In this document: piece by piece, positions 1-12,800 of the stretch
Position numbering within the stretch: position 1 is the first letter of the stretch
Layout of the letters: every line of letters begins with the position of its first letter
Source of the DNA: Phalacrocorax aristotelis
Taxonomy: Eukaryota; Chordata; Aves; Suliformes; Phalacrocoracidae
Assembly: GCF_949628215.1 (NCBI RefSeq)
Contig: NC_134281.1
Coordinates: 39,478,512-39,542,511, forward strand
DNA length: 64,000 bases
Reading direction: 5' to 3'
Notes under the pieces: generated by a model
Seen by the model: the letters and a program-made list of their open reading frames with translations, nothing else
What the model was told of the DNA's origin: nothing
Database searches by the model: none
Made by a program: the position numbers and the translations under genes

Positions 1-3000
1 TTTATATATAGTTAAAGCTAATAACTTCAAATGTTATATGATTAAAGTTATCACTTTCAGATCTTTCCTGATGTTATTCTCCCAACGAAAGCATGTAGGA
101 AGCTTAGTCAATGAATTATATAAAAACCTCTAAAATTTGTGTAGGCTGACTTATCAAATTCTTAATTTCTTTGCTAGAAAAAACACTTTGTGTTTCCACG
201 AGAAAGTAAAGAACTTTAATCCAGCTCAGCCAGAAAGTCCAAGTGGCCTTCTTATTACGTAATTAATGAGAAAATAATTTGTGGTTAGTAATTTACTCAA
301 TTTAACCTGAACAAATGGTGCCAGTGGAACTTAAACGCTGCTTTGAATGCAGCCACTGCTAAAAGTGGCTCAAACCCTTCCCACAAGGGACATCAGCATG
401 TCTGCCAGACAAGGATTGGCCTGGTTACTGGAATGTACTGGGTGCTTTTTTTTTTTCCTTTTAATTCAAAGAGAACCATCTGGGGGAGGGGGGCGGAAGC
501 TGAGAGAGAACAGAATGGCTGTGGCTAGCATGGTCTCAGTGGTAAGGGACAATTTTGGCTGCATAGTCCTGAGGACCTTAACTCGCCTTTGCCCAAGTTT
601 GCATGACTGGAGGGGCGGAAGTTCATAAACCAAGAGGGAGAAAAATCACATTAGCAGGAATAAAATGCAGACTTCCTCCCTCCTTGGGAGAGGACCTTCA
701 TATGATAGGAAGAAGCCAGTTAGGGAAATCAGGATGAAATATCTAGGAAGCTGCTGCAGAACTAACTGCCCAAGCTTTACTGCAGCTGATTACACACAGT
801 AAACTTGCCCAGGTTACCCTACTCTGATGAAAGGTCCCTATGTGAGAGACAATGCTGTACACAGAATGCTTTGAAATACCTCTTCCATGTTGCTTTGATA
901 AATAATTCTTTGTTTTTAGGAAATTGTGTGATAATTTTGTACATCTAGCCTTTAAATCCTGCCAGAGTGGGCTGCAAATTCCTAAGCTTATTGGAAATTG
1001 GGTTAACAAGCTAGACCCAACCAAAAGCTTAAGTCTAAAAGTGGGTGAATTTACTCCATGACAATAAGATGTTATGTCTTACAGCTTTAAGAGTAATGTT
1101 GGAGAAAGAGGATTGTGTTTTAGCAATAAGAATGTCCTATGCAATTTTTCCATGTCTAATTTGCATGAAGGTGTGACAAGACCATAAGTTATTTGGGCAC
1201 GGTTTTTAACATATGGTTTATGGAATTTAGATCAAGAATTCAGCAAAAAACTCAGAAAGGGTTGGTTTCTTTGCAGTTCAAACTGTTGGGGGACTTCTGC
1301 TTTGCATTATCGCATGCAGTTGTGCACTCAAGGCAGCTGAGCCTTTTTGCACTCCCAATATACAGCAAAAATCCTTCAAGTCTGAAATAGGAACTGATAG
1401 AATTATCAATGGATTTTAAAAGCTGCTTATATGTCTGCACTTCTGTTCTAGACAATAAGTAGGCTTTTAGTAGCAGGTGAGGAATCCACGAATATCATGT
1501 TCATATATGCTTTAAAAACACAGAACCAGAAGACAGAAAAGTCCTTCGGGTTGCCACTTCTGTTGTGAATATGCCAAGGCTGTACGGTAGTTGCCTGGAT
1601 TCCTCTAGCTGACAAGGAAGATGTCATGAAGTGGTTTCATATGTGGCTTCTCATGTGGTGCATCAACATGCTCAGTTTTTGTAGAAAACTTTCATCATTT
1701 GGTTAGATAAAAGCTGTGCCGAGCAACATGACAGGGCAACAACTCCCTGCCCGGGGCAGAGTTGTATCATGGGGACCAGGTACTGATGTACCAACCACCA
1801 TGAACTGATATCTCTAGGGCAAGAGATGCTCCACTGTGCCCCTCCACAGGGACAACCCCTGTGTTGAGGTGGAACAAACCATACCTGTGCTGTGCCTGGC
1901 TTGGTCAGGAGCATTTCCGCTGCTGGAGAGCTGATCCTTGAGGCTCAGCTCTGCGCATACCATCCCTGCTCAGTCACAGCAACACATGTAGCTGGGTTGG
2001 AGGTCCACATCAAAAGGAGCAGCACCATACGTAATACTTTATGGGTGTCAGCATCAGCCTCCCAACAGCTCCCATGTCCTCTGTCATGGCACATTTCATA
2101 TAGGAATAAACCTAGCTCCCTGACTCTTTGCTGTCCTGCCTAAGCACTTGTAAAGCCAGAACATGATCCTTCAGATTTCAGCAGTTTTTGATGCTTTGAG
2201 CCATGTTCTGCATGTAGACAATAAAGACGCATTTAATCACTTGACAGTCCAGCTAGAAGATAAGAGCTGCCTGCCAGGAGAAGACAGGGTCTCACATGTA
2301 GATCCCTATTTATTTTTCTTTTTTTAATGACACAGCTTATTAAAAAGCTCGTTTTGACCATTTAAGGTGGTCTTCACAGGTTAAAAAAAATAAAATCGCA
2401 TGTTTCACTTTAAGGAAAGAAAAAAAAGGAGTGGAGAGCATTAAAACTTTTCCAAAAGTCATTGAGTTTAGCCTGTAGTTGCTCATCTGTACTGATGGTC
2501 TTATTGTGTCATCTTTTTCTAACAGTTTACATAAATGTGACAAGATTCAAATTATTGCGTTACAGTGCCAGTACAATTTTACTGTATTTCCCTGATTGCA
2601 TGTTATTCTATACTCTTTTGGAGTATTTTTGTTTGATCACTGGAACGATAATTATTATCACTTCTTCATATGTGGTTCATCATTCATACGTGTTTCCTTT
2701 TCAAATCTATTTCAGGCTGCAGAGTGAAAGAGTGTTTTCCCTCTAAAGCTGATATTAACTAAAAGCCTTATTTAGCTGTGTAAAGCTAAACCATGTTCTG
2801 TGAACCAGTTAAAATATTTTTTATCTTTAAACCAATTTTGAGAAATAAATAATACTTATATGTTGCTAGATAATTTTTTTTAAGCAAACTTGCCAGCTTG
2901 CTGCTTTTAGATGTGTTTTCCTTGGCTGAAAATTCTGGAGGATGCCCAGATGATTCTGCTGATGTTGACTTAAACATTCTTGTTAAAAGCTCACTTCGTA

Positions 3001-4227
3001 TTACAAAAGTGAAAATGAAAGTTATCTTGCTAACAGGGTAACTTGAAATGGAAGTATTTTGCATTTTACTGAAATTATATGCAACTCCCTAAAACAGTAT
3101 ATGAAAACAACTGCTCACATTTGAAGAATTGGTTCTCTTCAGCTACTTTGGTTCGAAGCCAGGAGTCTAAACTTATGGTGGAACTGGTCATCTTTTCGGC
3201 AAGAGGTGCAGCAGTTTGCCAGCTGTCCTCCTCTCCCTCACCCTGAGCGCTTCCCCTTTGCCCCGCCCTGCTAAAAAGCCACTAGCAGGTTCCTGCAAGA
3301 TTGGGATGCAGGCATCCTGGGCTCTGTGACCTTGAGAAGCCCTGCTTAACTTCTGTGCAAACTGAAAACAACGTATTTTTTTCCCTGAAGTGCTGTGAGG
3401 CTAACTTTAGTGTGTAACAACTGTTCTCAGGTTCTCAGAAAAACAAAACCACATTTTGCACTGAAGTGCCTTTTCTTTCTCTTCATTTGCGGTAGGGAGA
3501 TTGCAGATTAATGAAGCACAATCCAGACCCTATCCATCTTGCATTCGTGGTCTGATTGTACCCCAGGTTCTACACTTATTTCCGTAGATACAGCTAGCAG
3601 CCTGGTTTTTTGGAGGAGAAGGCAGCAGTAAATCGAGCAGGGCTGTCACAACATTAAATCAATTCTCCATTTGGTAAAATAGATCAAACTCTCCATACGC
3701 CTTTTCAAAACTCTGTGCAATGCTACTCTGGACTGCATTTTGGTACCTGTACTCTGTTCCTGTCAGTCCCTCTCTCCACCGGTGTTTGCTGTGCTGGATC
3801 CATCACTGGCTTTACATGTTTCAAAGGCACCTCCTCTCTCACAGCTCTGCTTTGCCTTAAACTGTATTCTTTGAGGATGCTCTGTGGTCCTGCATCCAGT
3901 GCTGTGTTTTCTAAGCAGGTATTGCCAATGTTTTTTTGTGTTCAACAAAGGAGCATATCTGATGTAAATGACACATTAGGTTTAAGGTGGGCTCTTTTGG
4001 GGTCTTTTTTTTTTTTTTTCTTTTAACCACAGCTCAAACCAGTGCATTTAACTGCAAATTCTTTCATCTGAGAGCAGATGCCCAGCTCATTGTCACTCCA
4101 TTTGGCTATGCTCCATGTAACCCTCCCTATTGCTTAAGTAGAGTTAACAGTGTAATGTTTCTGTTGGGCTCGAGCCTTCTACAGGACCTGCTGATGTTGC
4201 ATCAGGCAGGCAGGGAGCCGTCTGCCT

Positions 4228-4297
4228 CTTCCTTCCTGCATCCTCTTCCTTCCCACATCCTTTTCCTTCCTGTGTCCTCTTTCCTTCCCGCACCCTC
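4228..4297. repeat. 17-18-base imperfect minisatellite, about four units
   Basis: Units of the type TTCCTTCCTGCATCCTC recur four times with substitutions, giving a pyrimidine-only strand bias. It sits in a GC-richer patch with no recognisable gene. Confidence 0.65.
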
Positions 4298-7200
4298 CCC
4301 TGTGGCAGCATCGGTGGTCAGAGTACACTGGCTGCTACACTGTCAGCAAGAGGATGGGGAGGAAAACAGGAGGCGTGAGTGGGCTGCCTACTCCTCTCTG
4401 GTGTAACAGCAGCATTGCATGAGTGCACACAGGTGCAGAACCAGGCACGGGTAACAGAGTGACACTTGGGCACAGGGAAAGGTGTGGGAAGATCATCGGT
4501 GGTGATGTGCTGCAGTAGAGCTGGCCAGCACAAGCATCGAGGACATGTGGGGAAGGTCAGAATGAAATGGTGCAATAAATGAAGACGAGGGCAGGAAGAA
4601 GAAAATTGTATTTCTAAGACAGATGCAGGAACAAAATAAAGGATCTTCCGGCGGATGGTTTTCAAGGCCTCTCAGCAGCCGGCCCACCCAGTCTCTGATG
4701 TCTTTAACAGTAGACCCACCACTGATGCGAATGGGAATAATCTTATTACTAAGTGAGGACTTCCGTAAACAGCACTTCTTGAAGGGGGATTTGGACAAGA
4801 AGGAAGACTCCCCAGCCCAGCTGAAGGCCACAGCTCAGACAGGCTTTCTCAGTGCCAGGGTTGTGCAGGTCAAACCTGCCTGCACTCCTTGCCAGGAAGC
4901 ATTATTGCCCCCAGCCCTGATCTCCAAACTGCTGGGCTCCTCCCTGCGTCAGTTTTCTCTTCCACTCTCCTGTTCCAAAATCTTGCTTTTCTTGTCATTT
5001 AAAAAACTCTCCTAACTTTCACCCCGAACAAGTTCTTGGCTGCTACAGCCACCATGCTTGTGCCAGTGATATCTCCTTACTTCTCCTTTTCCATGGGGTT
5101 ACCTCTGCTGCATCTCAAGAGAGCAAATACCTCCTCTCTTCCATCGCTCACCTATTTGTTTTGTTGTCTAAGGGGAGATATGGTTTTCTTCCTTTCATCC
5201 CAGTCATCCCAGTCACCCTATCCCTGCAAACAGGGCCAGGCTCTGGCACAGGCAGGTGTACCTACAAGTTTTGCGCTGTATGAAATTGGGGCAGCACCCA
5301 GCTCCCATGCTCTGGGTATTCATTTCTGCAAGTCCTGTCTTAAAATGACAGAGGGGTGTTTCCAACAGCTCAGCCGTGGAGGAATCCCTGGCATAGGGAA
5401 ACACATATGGAGTGTGTGATTCCTTTTAAAGATATATATTAGTCATTGAGCAAAGCCACATACAGATCAGTAGAATACAAAAGCAGGTTTGTACTTGCCT
5501 ATATAAATATAGATCATTTACGAATGTGTTATTCTTAATCCACGTGGCAGGGACCATGAAAGACAAAGCAAGACAAAACAAAACAACCAGGAAGGCATAG
5601 CAATAAATCAGGAAGTAAATAATTTATTTAATCCTCCTAGAAATAGATCTGTTCTTTTAAAAAGGCTTTTAATCTTGCTTTCAATTAAAAAAAAATGCCA
5701 GCAGTATATGATGTCTGCTGCTCAAAATCCAGACTTGGGGGACACAGGAGAAGAGAAAGCCATTCACAGGCTTATATTTTATATTTAAGAAATCCCTTGC
5801 TGCTGTTAACAATCAAGCCAAATTATAGCCTCAACTAGCTGAAGGAATATTCTGAGGAATATAAGTTTCTCTGCTCCATATGAGTTCCTCGGGCTTTATT
5901 TGAAACACTGAGAGCAAACCAGTAACAAGTTAACCCTGTTTTCTCCTGCAAATCCTTATATGAGTTATTCTTGGTTTTCTTTTCCTCCTGAACATTTTGT
6001 ATAAAATAATATTTATTTATTTATTTTTACCTCTCCTATCCCTATGATAGCTTCATAGGGCAGCATTTAAACCTTGAACATGAATAGCTGAATTATGTAA
6101 ATTAGATAGGACAGTTGTACTCTAGCTCTTTTACTCATGTGTTATAGAAAAGCAGACTGTCTTCTGCTGAAAATACTGTTCAAAACTTTCATATATTTAA
6201 ATGCTTTTATTTTTCCTATCTAAGATGCTAATTTTTTGTGGCCAAGGACACAACTTCTTTTAGTGCAAATCTTTGCTTGGTCTATTGTTTGGCCATTTTA
6301 GGTCTGTAACTATTATCACAATCTAACAGTAGTTACTTGGCTCTTTAAAGAAATATATATATTGTAAATGTGCATTTTCATGTCTGTGCCAGGGTTCACA
6401 GATAGCCTTTGTGGTTATTTGCTATGAAGTACTAAACATTAAGATAAAATTTATGTAAAGCTGTCTCCAAAGTCTGAAGGCTAATAGCAAGACAGAGCTG
6501 TGACAATAGAAGCAGTGTGAATAAGATTGCTGAACTCAGCAGAGGGCTTATTGCATCTGTTTCAGACATTGACCACAAGTAAGGGGGACAGCAATTTCTT
6601 TCCGAAGAGATTTGGGTTCTTTTTCCCTAATTAAAATAATTAAATGGTATTTAATTACAAGATTTCAACTGAGTCTTTGTTACATCTCATTAACCAATTT
6701 GTTTGGATTATCACATATTGTTTCCGCTTATGATGCCATGCATAGCTGAAGTAGACCTGGTTCCTGAATTTCAGTGTGCAGTATATACCACCAAGAAGCT
6801 TCTGAGCAAAACCAGTAGCTTGATAGTAAATGAAAGCATAGGTGGTAATTTTCAGTGTTCATTATATAACCTGCCACGTGTGTGGCATCCTTATGCTTTT
6901 TACCCTTTCCACTTCCGCCTGTAAATTCATAAAATTCAATAATTTTACAAGTTTCTGTAGTTATAAACATTATTTTGAGTTTTACATTCAAATATACATA
7001 TTTAATCATATAGATGTCCTCACCTTCAGCTGTACGCTAAGAAATAGTATCCATTTTCTCTCCTTAGAGTCTTGGTGTCAATGTGCTCACAAGTTTTCAC
7101 AACACAGAAATGCTCCTTTTGTAGAAATGGGCCTCAGTCATTTTGGAAATGCCTCTCTGCCTGTAGCATCCTGCAGATGTGTGAGGAGGAAGATCCAGAG

Positions 7201-8438
7201 CCTGTCTCTTGCTGGAAAGAGAGAGCAAAACCAACCCTTGTTTTATTAATCAGGTCCAATAGAATCTAGTTTAGATGTTGATGAGCCGTCCCTGGCCACC
7301 CCCTTGAGTTAAAGACAAGCACTGTGACTGTAAGGGTCGTCTCTTCCTCCCATGATTCCTCCTCCTCCTGAGATGATAGAATAGAGGTGTGACTGAACAA
7401 AGCCTGACAGAGCTTCACATTCACTGGTAACGCTCTACCAACCGTGTGCATGTTGGTGCAAGGGGATCAAGACCTTGCCACTATCTGAATCTGAGAGATT
7501 CGTTGGTAAATGTAGGAGGGAGGTCATCCTAGAGGACTCTGAGCACTCTTCTTTTTTAAGGCTGAATTCTTTTTAGAAGCTTCCTTGCCCCCATCACTGT
7601 TTGATATCTGTATCTCTCCTCTGACCTTCATTACTATGTTTTCCATCGCAAATACTCTTCTGTTTTCTTTTGTGCTATAGACATCACTGAGAATCAAGTC
7701 ATCCTCTGAGAGATGTGTTACCATGTCCCTCATATGTATTGCTTCTTTTCAGGGTGGAAATTATGGTAGAGGAAAGAACTATACGTGTAAATGCAGGTAC
7801 ATTTTTTGTTTTCTGTATTAAAGGATAGGATTTTTTTTCAGGACTCACATAGTGTTTTGAGAAGATAAGACTGAAGTGCCTGGTGAAAGCTCAGAAGGAA
7901 CTGACAGCAAGCATTCTAGGATTACGAATAGCTTGAATGATGGAGTCAGGGTCAGAGATGGAGACAATTTTCCATGTAGTCTGTCCAAGTTCTTTGCAGG
8001 AAGCCTGAAAATGGAAAATCTTAGGTTTTCATCTCACTGGTCGATTGGTTGGTCCTCCCGAAAAAAATTCTGGCACTGAGTTACTGTGGCTTAGTTTGCT
8101 ACCCAGGACCCACAGGTTGAAGTTTTTGGATTTTTACCTTATATCTCCTGTACCTTTGCTATTGCTTTGCTGTTGCTCTTGGAGCACCTCTTATCCAAGA
8201 CAAATTTAAAGTATTAGTGGTTGTGCTCACATGGCCTTCTCTGTGGTTTGCTTGTGTGTATGCCTGGTTGAGAAATGGAGTCAGTATTTGGTTTTCCCCC
8301 TACACCTTCCACTATTAAACCTAAAAAGAGAGTCTATAAGAGCCTCAGCCCCACCCGCGCTGAAGCCAGTGTTTCTGGGTAAAACCATGTACCATCCCAG
8401 ATATAATTAAATAATTAAGATAAAATCTAAATACAAGT

Positions 8439-8474
8439 GTATATGCATATATATACACATATGCGTATATATAG
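8439..8474. repeat. TA/CA-rich low-complexity stretch
   Basis: Interrupted ATAT/ACAT/GCAT alternating purine-pyrimidine sequence of about 36 bases. Confidence 0.6.
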
Positions 8475-9773
8475 CCATGAAAATTATATATATCAAAGTT
8501 TAAAAAATTATTGCAAATGGATAACGAATAAAGACTGCTAGAAAAATGATATGTTCTGATCCTTTAAGTCTAGTTCTGATTAGAGTTCATAATGTGGGAA
8601 GGAGTTAAAAGATAAATATCATAGAAAAAGTGTAACCATGCTAATCTAAGCACTCTCCTGAAAAGTCTGTTTTCAAATTTTGACACTATGTCACAACTCT
8701 GTGTGTCAGTCCTGAGAACAATATATTGATGATTTTTGGAGATATGAACAAAATCAGCCATATCTAGAAGGTAGAAACACAGCTGCTTATTAGGAGCTTT
8801 TTCCCTTAAAATATGTATTTTAACTGTCTAGATATAGTGTTCATTACTGCAGGCAAATGAAATCTGTACATATTGAATTGCCTGTGGCTAGCAAATGTAT
8901 TTCTGGGGTACATAATATTTTAAGCAGGTAGCACAGAACAAGTCTGCAAGTCAATCTGTCTACAACTAATCAAGTATTCACAGCATACTTCTAGCAAAAT
9001 AATTTTAAAGGAAAAGTCACTTGGCACTCCCTAACAAGCACAGAGATAAATTAAAGAAGTGATGTCTACAGCAAAACTAAGAAGTTTACAGTGTGATTTC
9101 TAATAAAAAAAAATCAAATCTACCTTGTTAAAGAGATCTCTAGTCCATGCACCTGCTTGCTAAAAAAAAATCCATCAGCTGAGTGTATTTTTAATAAGGC
9201 TATGGATTTGATGACTGAGAACAACGGTTTTAGTTTCAGCTGACCCAGACTCTGCATCTGAATTTGGTCAAGGGAAGCATTTTGTCTCATTTCACCATCT
9301 GCAGAGTGGGCTTGGTGAAAAATGCTTCTCTTCTGTCAAATGGTTTACAATTTTCACAGGAAAAGTGTTAACAAATACACCTGTGTTTATGAGGGCCGAG
9401 CCTTAAATAATGGTTTCTTTCATGCTTCACAAGGGCTGTCTTTGAAATCTATTGCACCACACAGAATAATACAGACTAGTCTTGCTGTAGTGTGCAGTTC
9501 TTTTAAAAGTGCAAATCTTCATCCATTGTTACAAATCTATTTTTTTACAATGTGTTAGTCAGCAGGACTCTGTGTCAGAAATACGGTTGTGTGTCCTGGT
9601 AACTTCAGAAAAGCTCCTGTTTCCCCTGCTTGGGATGTGGACTTGACATGTCATGTCTGAATATAATTTGTGAGGTTGAAGAGCAACCCAAATAAATATG
9701 GGGGGGTATTTCTAAATTCACAGAGAGTAGAAGATTAGGTGGGAGAAAAGGGAGTGAGTATATAGTATCTGCT

Positions 9774-9810
9774 ATCACCTACAGAGGTGATCTCTCACCT
9801 GAGAGGTGAT
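9774..9810. promoter_or_regulatory. Cluster of four alternating AGGTGA/TCACCT sites
   Basis: ATCACCT (9774-9780), AGGTGAT (9785-9791), TCACCT (9795-9800) and AGGTGAT (9804-9810) are spaced 3-4 bases apart in alternating orientation. CACCT is the core bound by ZEB1/ZEB2, which prefer paired sites, and AGGTGA resembles nuclear-receptor half-sites. The symmetry also allows DNA hairpins. Function is inferred from motifs only. Confidence 0.35.
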
Positions 9811-12800
9811 CTTTTCATTCCCTGATGTTCAGATTTTTAAGCTCAGCTCGTGGTTCCTTTTCTTTAGTAATTATGTAGAGTGTCTCAAAAGATTTTCTTA
9901 AATATTTAACATACTAGAAAGGTCTGATCTTCATGAATGGTTGTTATTTGCAAACTTAATTACACGACTTCTACAGACTTGTATTTTTAAGACTGTTTGA
10001 ATACAGCATCTGCTGCTTTTGGACTGGGGGTTACAGGAGGAAAGGAGATGATGTTGGAGTGTCTTCTGCTCTTAACTGTGTAATGTATTCCAGGCGCTGA
10101 CCTGATGCAGAGGACTGTGTGTTTAGTCTTCTTCAGGGTTTGCTGTATATGGCAGTAACTTGGTGTTGAAATAACTTTCTTTCACAAACTCTCTCTGCAA
10201 GTTTGGCTATATCAAGCACAGCCTCATTTAACTTGTTTTCAAACTGCTAGTGATCAGGTTCATTGCTATAATTCATGTGTTTTAGTGGTTATTTGGCATA
10301 ACCTAAAGGAAGCCATTGATGACTCCTGTCTGAATATGGGTTCATTCAAATGTCCAGACAGAGCTCCTGAGCAGCAGATGAGTGACAATTTTGTTCTCTA
10401 GCAAATTTCTTGGATCTGTTCTCCTAATGAGAATATTAGAATTCTATATTAATTATGTTAATTCCAAAATAGAGACTATTAATCTCTAATATCTCCTAAG
10501 AGGAGATCTAATCTCTTCTTAGATTCAACAGGGGTCTAAAATACAGAATGAATTAAAAAGTCTAGAACCACTAACGCTGAAAAACAGCTCTTCTATTCCT
10601 CCCCTTCAACTTTTGATATCCTGATATGTTTCTCATGACTTCTCCTTTGTTCCAAATCAAAAGCGGAGATCATTGAAGAATCAAGTGGCAGGTGCACTTC
10701 CATGATTTGCTTTCTCCTTAAAGAGAAGCTGATGCCTCCCTCCAGCTCACTCTGTACACACACCCTGATGGTCCCCTCCCAGCTGCACTGAGGGGAGCCC
10801 TGTCTCCTGTGAGCACTTGCTGGAGGTGCTAAGGCACTGAAATAGTAAGAGCATAACTTAGCAACATAGGGATCATCATGCTAGCCATAGCCATGGACAC
10901 TTCAAAATACTCAAAGTAGGCTTGAAAAAAAGCCATTATTGTTACCATCTGTAATCCAATTGCATGAAGGCAGTTGAAGAATGCATACATTTATGTTCAT
11001 TTTAATAAAGATATATTAAAATACTCAGAGGAGTCATGCCTTTAACTTGAAGCAATGCAATAAGCTATGCAGATACTTTGTTTTTAAATTTAATTGATGT
11101 GGCTTCAGTATTAAAATGGGTCAACATTAAAGGCATCTAGAGTTATTAATATTTCTGGTAAATATATAAGCTTTTATATTTTTATCCACACAGATGCCTA
11201 ATATGAAGGCAATCTGTTTTCTAATGCTCTCTTCACCTGATCTGTTAGTACTCTGCTAAGTACTGATAGCATCAGAGCAGGTAATGAACTCAGCTTCTGA
11301 GAGATAATACTATTTATTGTATTGACAAATGCATAGACCTTATGAATAGGTTTTTGTATTACTGCACAACAGCGAAAGCATCTTGTGGAAGATCATCTGA
11401 ATTTTATGCCTGACACCCCAAACAGATGGGCATTGGGGCACTTGGGGTGACAGGTTGATTAGTGTTTTGAGAGAATTAGAAATGGAGAAAAGCAGTAACA
11501 TGGAGACACAGTTAACATGTTTCAAATGACAGCATACTCAAAGAGTAGCAGAGAGCAAGGGTACTTAGGCTGAGGCATGTTTTCAATTGGTTAGGGGACA
11601 GAACTGCATTTCCCCTCACGTCCAGATCCTCAAAGTCTAGCTGTGTTACGGCTGGTGGAGGATCTGCGTTACCTTTACAAGCTCTCGTCCTAGGAGAAGG
11701 TCACTTGCTTAGTGCAGTGAAGGTCTGTCTGTTCCTCCTGAGCAGCAGCCTGAGCCCAAAGAATGCTCAGGGGTCCCTCGCTGCCCCACTCCTGCTGCTC
11801 TGCACCATCAGAGGTGTTCAGCACCACGATACGCCCCAGCAGCGTCAGGAGGTCACCTGAAACCTATTAAAGTATTATTGTATGTCCAGTACCTTGTAGA
11901 TGGCTGTGCACAAACTACATGCTTTTTACCATACAACATCCATTGAATAGCAATATACACCACAGCATTTTTTCTGAACCGTCAGTGCAATGCACAAGGG
12001 TATCTAGATGTCTAAATATCACTGCAATGTAGTGTCAACAACCATGTTTCTATAATCCTTTAATCATAACCTTTCATTTCAGAGTAAACTAAACTGTTAA
12101 ATAATTGTTAATTACAATTTAAAGGTATTATTACCAACATAAATCTGGCTATTATGTAGGCAGTACCTTGCCAAGAGAGTATTATCTTTTTCCCCAGTGC
12201 CTCTAGTACAGATAAGGTGATGTTTGTTGTCTCGTTGCCTTCTGAAAGGTAGTATTGCTGACAAGAAGTCAGTTGTGCAATGCTCCACCTAACACTGCAT
12301 TTTTGATCAATAAAAGCCAACAAACCAGATTTTAATTTTATGGATTTAATTTCTAACATCTAATATTAACTGTGCTACCAGATCAGGTCCCAGCTTGATT
12401 GTTTTGACTGCATCCAAGCTGTTTCTACAGAAAACAATCTGCGACAGTATTGTGAAGTGACCTTATTTTATTTATCTATCTGTTTTTAATGGTGAAAGAA
12501 GTTTTCTGTGTTATTTTCTACATTGTTTTCCCCTGTGCAGCTGCAGGACTTATCCTGATCTCTTTGTACGGTTTCTGCAAAGATTGTCTTCATACTCCAC
12601 AAAGAAATGTGATTACTGCAGTGTTCCATAGAAGGGCTGTTCTGTTACTGTTGGAAATAATACTCAAAATACAACAAAGTGGTTTGCTCAAAGATAAGAT
12701 TAGCTTTAGAGTGTAGCCAGTGAGAGATCCCTGATCAATGTGATAAATTTCTGGTGTTAGAAATGCAGTAGCTAGTACTAGAAATCTGGTGGTTTGCCTC

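Noticed and set aside
3987..5419. Group of 112-139-codon frames in a GC-richer patch
   Set aside because: Frames overlap on both strands, are Pro/Ser/Leu-rich from repeats, and none resembles a known protein or shows exon boundaries.
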